Positions 25,001 through 35,407 of a stretch of DNA of 64,000 nt are shown here, one piece after another. The stretch's first letter is position 1, and the number at the start of each line of letters is the position of its first letter. Position numbers and translations under genes: made by a program. The DNA comes from Lepisosteus oculatus (lineage: Eukaryota; Chordata; Actinopteri; Semionotiformes; Lepisosteidae): positions 3,172,001 through 3,236,000 of the forward strand of contig NC_090723.1 in NCBI RefSeq assembly GCF_040954835.1. The letters are read 5' to 3'. The notes under the pieces are model-generated. The model did not search any database. It was not told where the DNA came from and saw only the letters and a list, made by a program, of their open reading frames with translations.

Positions 25001-27743
25001 GGATAGTGGGAAATGCAAGTACGTCACATTCTGGTTTAGGATTTTCAACAGCGTCAAGCAATTACATTGGCATGGTGGCTCTAGACCCATGAATGTTGCT
25101 TCCTTTTTCTTTTGAAAACTTGTCATTTTTGATGCAAACATGAAGAACACAGACCCGAGGGTACAGATGGTACCCTCTTAATGCTCCATACCGATGTTAT
25201 CTTGGATGGCAAGTTACAGCACATGGAAAGTATAATAAATCCAGACTGAGATACTCCATAGCTTTGAGCTATAAAATAATCTAAAATTATGTACTAGAAA
25301 AGAAATGAATAGTGTGGGAGCATTCAGTCTGATGCCAGGATATGCTCTCTGGTGGAGACGGCGTGAAACTATTTGCCTGCTGCTGTTACCTTGCTGTTGA
25401 ACCAGGCCTCTGCATCCCTGCGGTTCTTGGCCACCAAGCCTTCGTACTGCTCCCTGATCTCCTCAATGACCTTGTTGAGGTCCACTGCAGGAGCTGCGTC
25501 CACCTCAACCTGGATCTGACCGGTCAGCTGACTGCGGTAGGACTGAGATTCCTGAAAGAAACAAGATGTAAGCGTGGGGGGTGGAACTCACAGCCATGTT
25601 GCTGTAGCTGACACCCTGGCTTAGTTCAAGAAATGGCTGGGTGAGATCTTTGGATCAAGAAACGACTGCCAAATTAGATGGCATCTTCTCATTTGTAACC
25701 TTTATTATGTTTCATTCTGCTATACTGTTGTTAAGAAAACCCAGAACAGTGTTCAGCAACAGCGGAGTCGGGTGGCAGTGTTCAGTTTACAAGACAGATA
25801 CGTACATTCAGCTGGGCTTGGAAGGACAGAGATTCCTGGGGGAAATAAAGAAAAACAGAGGTCAATCAGAAGATAAACAATGCCTGACTGTCTCCTTGTC
25901 CTCACCTCCTCGTGGTTCTTCTTGAGGAAAGCCATCTCATCCTTCACCCCTTCGATCTGCATCTCCAGGTCAGTTTTGGCCAGGGCCAGATCACTCATCA
26001 CCTTCTTCAGGCCAGCAATGTCAGCCTCCACAGACTGCCTCAGATTCAGCTCATTCTCATACCCGCATGCCAGAGAGAGATGGATGAATATATGTACTGA
26101 CATTCGTATTGTGTGCACAAGATTAGGACAGGACGGAAAACTCACTTGACTCTGAAGTCATCAGCTGCAAGCTTGATGTTGTCCATTTGAATAGCTAATT
26201 CCGAATTCACCTTAAGAGCAGCCAAAATCTGTATAAAACACCAAGTAAATAACAACAATAGAATTACACTTTATTGTTATTGTCCTAACTCTCGTGATAT
26301 TTCTGCACTCCACAAAAAATTCTTTAAATGTAACACTACTTTGTTACACTAAGAGGCAATGTATGTACTACTGAGCAGAACGGGGAGACAGAGGCAGTTT
26401 TTGAAAATGTCAGGTATCTTCATCTTTTGCTGTACCTATAGTATGCTTTTAAAATATGACATAGTGCAAAACACTTATGAAAGTATTATATAGACTAGTT
26501 TGTTTCTGTCAATTTTACATGTGTGCATCTTAAAAATGTAGTGTTTAAAGTTTATTTGTTGTTTTTAAGTGCTTTGGAGTACAATCTGATTTTTCAGTAA
26601 AAAGCAAGGAACCAACAATCTGTAGATTGTAGCTTCTATGTAAGTAAAATCATTTAAAATGCTATATTCTATATATAAAGTATAGTGTTTATGTGTAGCA
26701 TAATGAGTGTAGACGTCTGGTTCGCCAGAACAGTACCAGGGTGCTTAAAAAATGGAACTCATTTTGAGCCAAGTGTTATTGTAAATTATTTAAATAATTC
26801 ATTTAATTATCTAAACATATGTACATTCATCTTATAGCTCACAAAAAATTAATTTGCTTGGTAACAAATTACCCATTAAACTTGCTTAATTAAACGATGA
26901 ATTACAGATACTTGGCGCAAACAGCGCAAACAGGAGGTTGATTCCATGCTGGAAAAATGGAAATGTCTTGACTGCTGAACCTTCCTCGGGTGTCTTTTCA
27001 GTGTGGAATTAACCTCAGCTGGTTCCTCTGCTGATACAGCTCCTCACTTGATCCTGACAAGACGATGAAGGGGAGAGAGCTGGAGATTTTTGGGGGGCTC
27101 TGAGAAAAACTTTCCTCGTGACGTTTTTTTTCTCCTCTGGTGGATTTTCTCCTCTGCATTTTCACAAACCCCTGAACATCTTTGTGAAACAACACTCCTG
27201 CTGCTTTAGCATGGCTGCACACCTGCGAGCACCACGCTCGAGCTCGCTCACCTTGTCGCTGAGGTCCTTTATGGTGGCATCGTGGGTGCTGTGATCCCGC
27301 GAGGTGACGGTTTGGCTCACCCCCCACTCTCGGATCTGCTGCTCCAGCTTGGCGTTGGCGGCCTCCAGGGACCGCACCTTCTCCAGGTACTTGGCCAGCC
27401 GGTCGTTGAGGTTCTGCATGGTCTGCTGCCCGTTGTTGAGGCCGAGGGCTCCGCCGCCGTCGCCGAGGGCACTCTCCAGAGAGAAGGCGCCGAAGCTCAG
27501 CCCCGCGCCGGCAGAGCCGAAGCCGCCGCCGCCTGCAGCCGAGGCGGAGGCAGTCGAGATGCGGGTGCCCCAGCCCCCCGCCCCTCCATGCACACTTGGG
27601 GTCCTGTGCGCGGCCACCAGCCCGCCCGCCCCACCACGGAAGGACCCCGCAGAGGAGCCCCAGCCCCCAGAAGCTCTCGGGGCTGTTGAGACACGAGCCC
27701 CTCCCTTGATGGAGAAGCTGCTGAAGCTAGAGAAGGAAGACAT
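22055..27743 (-). CDS. Type I keratin, complete 8-exon gene
   Basis: Acidic intermediate-filament protein of epithelial cells that pairs with a type II keratin. Exons: 27743-27252 (492), 26228-26146 (83), 26062-25906 (157), 25551-25390 (162), 24994-24869 (126), 23957-23737 (221), 22821-22784 (38), 22152-22055 (98). They sum to 1377 bases, 458 residues. The lengths 83, 157, 162, 126 and 221 are the canonical series of type I keratins. The glycine/serine-rich head covers about residues 1-112. The rod opens with [18 protein letters not shown] and closes with [20 protein letters not shown]. The tail ends in [19 protein letters not shown], a fish-keratin style. The one oddity is the acceptor before exon 3, which reads GCGG instead of GCAG; every other splice site is canonical. 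Which keratin ortholog it is cannot be told from sequence alone. Confidence 0.93.
25640..25720 (+). repeat. Fragment of dispersed repeat in keratin intron
   Basis: GAGATCTTTGGATCAAGAAA followed by ATGGCATCTTCTCATTTGTA, the same tail family as at 9170-9285. Lies between keratin exons 3 and 4. Confidence 0.45.
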
Positions 27744-27816
27744 GGTTTTGAGCGATCGGGGCCGGCAGGCAGGGCAGAGCTCAGGATACACCCGAGACCC
27801 TCGCTTCTGCCTGTAA

Positions 27817-27822
27817 TTTATA
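27817..27822 (-). promoter_or_regulatory. TATA box of the keratin gene
   Basis: TATAAA on the minus strand, about 75 bases upstream of the start codon at 27743, within a GC-rich proximal promoter. Spacing predicts a 5' UTR of about 45 bases. Confidence 0.7.
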
Positions 27823-27829
27823 GTTCCCG

Positions 27830-30800
27830 TCATGGGCGGGGGCTGTGAGTTTGACAGGGGCAGCGTGTCATTCAGTTTCTTCAGGAATGCACTGGCAGGT
27901 ATTTACCCCTCGGCGAGAAGCCTAATCCAGAACTCCCACTGTATAGACTTGCTTCAATTCACTCTCATCTCTCTTCTTAAATTCCACACTTCTCACTGCA
28001 TCCCCTTGGTTGTCACACCTGCTACCCCGAGCGTTTCCACTAGCATGGTAATCCCCTACCATATAAAGTGTAAGCGAGTATTAAAGACAAAATGTTTTTT
28101 TTTCATCTCAAATGCCTCATCTTGAAAGTCAAGATCAAATCAGTCATCTGAGATTATGCATTTTTGGACGCTTTTCTTTTCTGTATGCTCACAGGTCATC
28201 TAAGTTGGATCTGGTTCTTCCTTATAGTGTGCCTTGTAGCTCGGGCACTTCTAGAACAAATTTTAAAATCCTGGCCTGCTGAAAAAGTGCTACAAAAGTT
28301 AGTAAAATGAGTACAAATTGTTCAGAAACGTTCACACTAGCAGTATTTCAGTACTTTAAAGGTATCTACACAGACCTGTAAGGATTAAATGAGATCCTAA
28401 ACAAAGGATCCTTTCTTTAGAAGAGTCTTCATAGAATTGTGTTTTTATATCAAGTATAATAAATATGTACTGAATATAGTAAGACAATGAAAAATGTTTA
28501 AGACTTTTGCAGAACAGATTACATATATTAAAATGTTGTTGTAAACTTTAAGTAAAAACTTTGGGGGAAAGTGTTTTCCCAATAAGAAATAGTTATAAAT
28601 ATCTACAACAATTCCTTATTTTATTTTCTATAGCCTCCTTCCCAACACTTTGCCACAGAGCACTCTACAGATGTCTTTAGAAGTTAGCAATGTAATAACA
28701 GTTGACTATTGGGCATGGAGGAGGGGGAAAGAAACAAAGAACATACTGTAAATATTTAAAATAAAGATGGTCAGCACATGTTTCATGCAAACGTTTTTAA
28801 ATAAAATAAACCAAATGCAATGTTACTGACTTATATAGAATGTTTCTGTGTTCTTTTGCAGATCTCCACTTATTGTTGTCTCCCATACCTGACCAGACAT
28901 ATAAGACGTATAAGAAAATACAGTTTGTAAGAGATGGCCACAGTATTGTGCTGAGAAAAGAGGAAGGGTTCGCTATTTCCACAGGGAAAAAAATGTCCCC
29001 TCCAACATGTTTGGGTGGTCTCCAAATATGTCTGGCAGAAATGGTGGAACTAGGGGACTAGTAGATTTTGTCACTGTAACACTTTGATAAAAAAGAGTGA
29101 AGTGAAAAAAAGTACCAAGTGTGGATAAGTATAAAATGTGCTGAATTGATTTCTATCCTTGATTGTTTGTTGTTTCTTTCCACAATATCAAGTACCCACA
29201 CAGTGATTAATGATCATTGACATTGATATTATTAAGCAAGTGGGGTCTGATCCTGGCTTGTTATCATGTTTACGCACTGTCTTTAACTCCAGAAGCTGCA
29301 TTTCCTTCATCTTTGCTGAAGGTACTGCTTTCCTCAGTGACCATAGCAGCCTATATGCTTTACTGAACTGCCTTTCTCCTTTCTTCCTCAGATTTGGTGA
29401 AGTAAACCTCAGAAATGTTAAATTGCAGAGGGTCAGCCGAGAATTCCAACTCGTAATACTTGTCCACAACATAGACAAGTATAGTCAATATAGGCAGTTG
29501 AAATTAGACTGACTTATTTCTGCGTACTAAGATATATTAATTAAACATACTTTTGGTGAAGCTTGTATTCTTTTCAGTTTATACTTTTCTCTCCTGGATT
29601 ATAACTTCTGGAATGAGGCTTTTGGTTAGATCATCCCTGCAGATAAACCACTTGTTCTCAAGTTACATACAGTATACAATTGATTTATTAATACATAATG
29701 TCTCCTTATCAGTATATAAAGTTACAACATATTGATCGTTTGAAATGTATTAAACTCTTTTGTTAGGAGTAATGCAACCAAGAAGATATTGATGTTTTCA
29801 TGAACATTGTATCTACTGTAAACGACTCCATATGTTCCGACATACTGTAACAGGAGGTGTGGACACCCCTGGAGAGCTAATATGGAGCAACTTAGAACAT
29901 GGTCAAGCTCATTCCTAAAATACTTAATTCCTTAAGCAGAAGGCACCCTGTTGTAATGGCTCTCTTTTGTCATTGTTGTTTAGAGTACAGTTTGACCCAA
30001 ATCAAAGGTAATAAATCCAAGGAGAAACAGAACGACTGGGTGAAATCATGTAGGATATGTAACAGGTGGGAAAAGAGAAAAGTGGTGCTTTTCTTTCAGA
30101 AGCTTCAATTCTTCATTAATTTTAAAGTCAGAATTCGGACTTTCCTTCATTTAAGACAACAGTTCTAAAAAAAGTGCAGTTTTTTTACAGAAATACCAAA
30201 GCTGTAAAAATATCTTCAAAAAGGCTGAATTGATGACATTTTCTTTATTTGCCCTGCAGCTAGCCATCCACAAACGCTTGTCACTGTAAATCATAGCTTA
30301 CACATATTTTGGAGATTGCCAGAAGGAGACATGCTTCAATCCTCACCTCTCTGTCTCCATACTGAGAACAGGCTCCAACCTGACCTAAAACCTATACTAC
30401 ACCTGAAGGAGTACGAAAAGTGTGAGAAGGAAAATGAAGAGGTGCTTGATTTGAAGATCATGGAAATAAGTACATACTGTTAATTGACTTGCTTAGGCGA
30501 TATATTGTATTTACAGCCCAGTATGCAAATTTCAGCTTTGCACTGAAAATTGTATTGTGGAGGAATGAAATACTGTACACATGCAAATGTTCTCATTAAG
30601 ATTGGTAGTATACATCAGAGAGCACAAACCACCAAAGGTTGCACAGTGAACTGCTAGAATGTAAAATCAGTTGAATGTCTGTGATGTTAGTGGCCTCTAA
30701 TAGATTGCAAAAATGTTGTTGTCCACAGTAACATGTTCTCCATGGTAGCATTTGTACTTAACGTGAACCATTTGTCATTAACCTACACTGCACATAACCT

Positions 30801-31030
30801 GTCTTTTAAGATTTTATGAAAATATTGTCCCAAATGGGGGGTTATGAAAATGGAGAAAATCAGAAATTGACCGAGTACGTACATTGGTACATAAAATAAA
30901 TAATCATAATCCCTACTTGTAAATGATTTTGCCAAGAATATACCAGAGTGGTTGGTATTAGAACCACATGAGTTCTTTGTCGTCTGGCGCAGCTTTGGTG
31001 AAAAGAGTAAAAAGTCAGGCACACTTGGTT
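27830..31030. other. Intergenic interval between keratin and nuclease genes
   Basis: No gene supported. The minus strand at about 29480-29370 contains an open frame reading VVDKYYELEFSADPLQFNIS and onward to a stop, possibly a coding relic; see findings. The rest is AT-rich, without clear repeats. Confidence 0.45.
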
Positions 31031-31035
31031 AAAAT

Positions 31036-31041
31036 ATTTAT
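31036..31041 (-). terminator. Polyadenylation signal of endod1-like gene
   Basis: AATAAA on the minus strand about 190 bases past the stop codon at 31228. Confidence 0.5.
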
Positions 31042-31227
31042 TAAAAATGACAATAGACATACTAAACTACACACAATATAAACATACAAGTTACGATATG
31101 TACACATTTTCAAATACCAAAGGCCTATGTTCCAACTACCCATAAAAAAATCCCATAATAATTATCTTGAATAATTGGACCATTATCTTGCTGTGAAAAC
31201 CAGTGTTTTAGAGGCTTGGGAAAAGCT

Positions 31228-33302
31228 TCAGGGAGAGCACCAGTTGTAGAACACGCTGATAGCTCTGCCAAATCTGTCTTGGAGGAACATTTCCAGTGTC
31301 TTCAGGGGCATGAGCCTCACGTCATAACCTCTGATTCTTTTTGGCTTGCTTTTGTCTATGGGCACAATCTCTTCTGTGCTGTTGGGGTCATTGCGACCAA
31401 TAGCAGCAAAAGTGGGAAACTCTTGAGTAAAGGTGGTGGAGATGTTCTTCCGGTAGCTGGGGCAACAGTAAGCTGACCATAGATATTCAGGCACAGCCAC
31501 TCTGTCTTTCTTTATCCATCTGTCTTTCCTATAGGGGATGGCCCCTGTCACTATGTAGGCTTCCTTTTCACAGTAGCTGGTGAGCCTTTTGTTGACATCC
31601 ATCTCCAGCGCAGCCCAAGGTCCATCATTCGACTCTTCCTTCTGTGGCACAATGTTGGTGAGGGTGAAGGTGGAGCATTTCTCAGTGGGATCACTGTGGT
31701 GGAGGCTGGGGTTCAGGTGACCTCGGGTGTAGCTGGAGTTAGTGTAGTCTGTCTCAACGGTTTGACTTTCCACCACGTTTTGATCGATCGGACCGGATGG
31801 GAAGGGCATCATGTTTCCATCTGCCTTTGTGTAAGCAAGCTAGGTGAGAGAAGAAAATAATGTATCAAGAAATTACAAACATCCAAGATATAGCTCTCTT
31901 CCTCCGATTTACTAGAATTCTACAGATTTATTGTGAAATTGCTTCATGTGTTTTTGTGTAAAGATATGTATGTTCCACTGTCATGGGAGATAGGTGAAAA
32001 CCAGAGGGTTTTAGTGGCTGTGAAAAGCTTTATTTCTGGGAAGTGCTTTTTGCAATAACAATAAAAATTAAGGGGAACTAACTGACACGAAAATGTATGA
32101 GTGTGGTTTATAATCTTCTTCTTTCTTCTTGAACTTCCCTGTTGAACGTGCACTACCGTAGTCCTGTTGGCCTAAGCAAAACATAGCGAGTAAACTATCT
32201 GACTTGCTGTGAGCTATGGCGTGTGAGTTACTGTACAGTATATGCAGTAAAACAAAATTCACATTCACATTTGTTGTGCATGACCTAACTCCAGGAAAAC
32301 TAAACATTAACACTGTGATCCTTGTGGTTTGTGGAGACACATATTAATTGAGCAATGTTGTGCTCATAATTATTTTCTTGGCTCTGGCATTTTCAACACA
32401 ATTTTAAGGTATTTTATAAGAATGCAGAATTTCTGTTATTATCCACAGTTATATTTTCTAATGAGTAACAAAAAACTCAGTCAGCATACATCTGAGAATT
32501 CATATGCTAAAATTACAGCTTGAAATATTGTGAACAACAATGAAAAAGCAATGTGGGACTATCCAACCATGTTGTTAAGGCTGATACACTGGCTAACAGG
32601 ACATCTTTGTGTGACATCTTTGGATCAATTAAATACTATCAATTGGGTTAGAAAGGATGAGTAGCCCCCTTGTCTAGTTTGTAACTTAATGTTCTTCTAC
32701 ATCCAAGAATCAACAGCCAAAGGATTAGAATTTATTTTTCACAAACTATCACTCCTTTAACACATCTCTACATCTACTGTACGTTCATTTGTGGTACAAC
32801 CAAGATATTCAACTGTGGTAACAACTGATGTTCCTGATCACTCTGCGTTGAGTGCTGGAGCAACGATTAGACAAGAAACATCTTTTATTTCAATACACAA
32901 TCAGGTAATGCATAAATTCATCAATATCTGTCATGCATAAGCAGAATAACATCATGATGAAATGGTACAGCTGTGTTAGCTTCATATGAAATTGTGAGAT
33001 GAAGCTTATACTTAAGACAAACTTACCTGGGGCTCAAACTTCCAGTGCGTCTTGGGTCTCTTTCCAGATGCTGGGATAAAGAGGTAGGCAGAGTACAAAG
33101 GTATACGGCGATGTCTGTCATAAAGGCTGGCAAAATGGTACTTATTCATGTAACGCTGGCAGATCTTTGCTCCTTCCAGGCCTTTGGGTGGGCATTCATT
33201 ATAAAAGAAGCTTGTGCAAGGCCCAAAGTCTCCAACATCAGCTCTGGAGAGCCACACAGTAGTAAAAACCAGAATGGCAGATCCTGTCTGAATTTTCTGC
33301 AT
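31228..33302 (-). CDS. Endonuclease domain-containing 1-like protein
   Basis: Predicted secreted DNA/RNA non-specific nuclease of the ENDOD1 group. Two exons, 33302-33027 (92 codons) and 31839-31228 (203 codons plus stop), join at phase 0 (WKFEPQ then LAYTKADG) by GT-AG sites; the product is 295 residues. Residues 1-22 look like a signal peptide. GDFGPCTSFFYNECPPKGL is the family's N-terminal pattern. Exon 2 holds the His-Me finger core: YTRGHLNPS with the likely catalytic His, then STFTLTNIVPQ with the metal-binding Asn, and GPWAALEMDVNKRL. The two-exon layout and length suit fish endod1-like genes, which are often multi-copy; which copy this is cannot be said. No break seen. The plus-strand frame at 31216-31476 is only its antisense shadow. 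Confidence 0.88.
32560..32700 (+). repeat. Old dispersed repeat fragment in nuclease intron
   Basis: GACATCTTTGGATCAATTAA and a degenerate TCTAGTTTGTAAC tail resemble the family at 9170-9285. Confidence 0.35.
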
Positions 33303-33309
33303 GTCGATG

Positions 33310-34680
33310 GAGCCTTCTAAAACAATTCAGCCAGCCTAGAAAGGTAAGTGCATCTGAGCTGAAAGCTCGATCTTGAGATCTGCACTTTTCATTTCCTTGT
33401 TTCCTTACTGGAAAAGTAACTCTTACATCAGTGGCATGAGGAAGATACATTGGTGGTGGTTAATCTGAACTTGTGGGAGGTGTAACTGTATGGGACCCTG
33501 ACTAACAGCTGAGTGACTGTGTGCTTTTAAGTTCCTCTTCATGTGACTAATGGAATTGTGTAAAACCTTCACTGAATGAATTGGCTTGTGTATGCACACA
33601 TTCGTTATACTTATACTGTACATGCCGTGCCTTCATTCCTACACATTGAAGTGTAACCTAGGGACTTAAAAACAAATACGTCTCCTGCTCCATTCAGATA
33701 AATTAAATAAAAAATTAGGTCATGTAAAATAATTCTCATTTTGCTGATACTATAAACTAATAAAATGAAGTTTGATGGAGTTGAATACTAACTACTTCAT
33801 ACTAGAACATATTTTACACCAGGATGCCTGTTATGTTTTATGATCTAAGCCCTACTCTGCCATTTTATCATCTTTATTTTATGCCATTTTATCGCGGGAT
33901 CAAGAGATGGCTCAGAATCCCAGAGGATAGGACACAAACATTGGGACCAAATTTAGGATGTTTTCTGTCCAACCTGCTGATTCACATTCTGTGGTAAGTC
34001 TGGGACTTTCCAGTGATGATGGGTGTTAAACTAGTTTGTCTTTCTTTTGTTACATTTTCTGGTACTTTTAATGTCCTAGTATATAACAAAGGGAAAGGGC
34101 AGAAACATTGCAGTAGATCATAATGAGAGGATGGGTAATATGGAAAAAAACAACTGTTTTTAAGGAGAAGACAGCTTTCGGAAACCAGGAATTAAAAAGC
34201 AAGAGCGTAGTTTGTTACAATTGTCTCTCAACCAATAGAAGGGGACTGAAAAGACAAACTTTAGGCTGCGGTTAATCTAGTCCATCACTGGAAGTCTCTC
34301 TAACATTGATGAGTCACTCAGTTTGTACACCTGAAGACACAGATTAAAAGCACCAACACTGATGCTAGAATTAAATTTGAAGATCAACGTAATCTCTGCT
34401 TTTAATTTGTCACCTGAACTGAGGTCCAGTACAATGGTTAATAAATTGCCATACATCCTATAAACGACACTTTATAAAAAAACATTTTTCAATATTAAGG
34501 AGCATGTCTGTATCTCTTTTATCATTATGTTCTGTTCTTCCAAATGTTTTAGAAATTAGAATCTTTCTATACTTATTTTCACTAATTGAGAGTATGTGAT
34601 TTCATCTATTTCAAGAATTTAGGAAAACTTTAAATTTTCTTTTCAAACACAAACAGCACATTTGTTCAGTATCTGTACGC
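33310..34680. other. Intergenic interval upstream of the nuclease gene
   Basis: No gene, RNA or clear repeat recognised. AT-rich sequence between the 5' end of the endod1-like gene and the 3' UTR of the pentraxin gene. Confidence 0.4.
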
Positions 34681-34686
34681 TTTATT
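34681..34686 (-). terminator. Candidate polyadenylation signal of the membrane pentraxin
   Basis: AATAAA on the minus strand about 720 bases after the stop codon at 35408. A nearer variant signal is possible. Confidence 0.35.
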
Positions 34687-35407
34687 GCATTTAGCACAAA
34701 AATTAATGTATACCTCTCAATAACAGCAACCCCAGAATTACAATGCTGGGTGGCTTTTTCATTAGAGTCTTCTTTTTTGCAAAAGGGACTTTCACAATAT
34801 ATATTTTCATATTTCTACAGTCATCAAAAAGACAATAGTTTAACATTCCAAAGTAAACAAGTACACTGTTTTAATAATAGTCTGGTTATGTTTTACAATC
34901 TTCACTGGAGCATTGTCATATTAAAGGGAAAATCCCCAGACATGTTGGAATTATTATCTAACGCATGTCTCTCCTTGCTCTTTAGATCTCGTTGCTTCGT
35001 GTGATTGGTGTAAATTATTAAAATAGCTGTTTGTATAAAGGCTGATACAGCAAACATTCAGTTCCTTTCCAATTTACATACTGTCTCTGGAATAGTTTTC
35101 TATCTGTGTGATTGGTATAAGGAAATAACATGGTGGTGGTACACGGACCCTTTATGGTTCATGTTGAGAAACATTCCTTTGATCCCTGTGCAATTTCTCT
35201 GTCAGTTAATGATGCACAGGTTGCATGCTTGTGTTTAAGCTAATGACGCATTTCACAGGCACTGGTGGCTTTCATAGTGGCACCCTGCTTAAAATCTTAT
35301 CTAATTTCTTTTGTCAAAAACCTGTCTACAACTGCTGAAATGGTGCAAAGCAAAAAAATATTAAAGATAAAATCTTACTTTACCTGCTGCATCTAATGTC
35401 AGGGAAA

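Noticed and set aside
27282-27816. Two long plus-strand frames over keratin exon 1
   Set aside because: Antisense shadows of the GC-rich, glycine-coding head exon.
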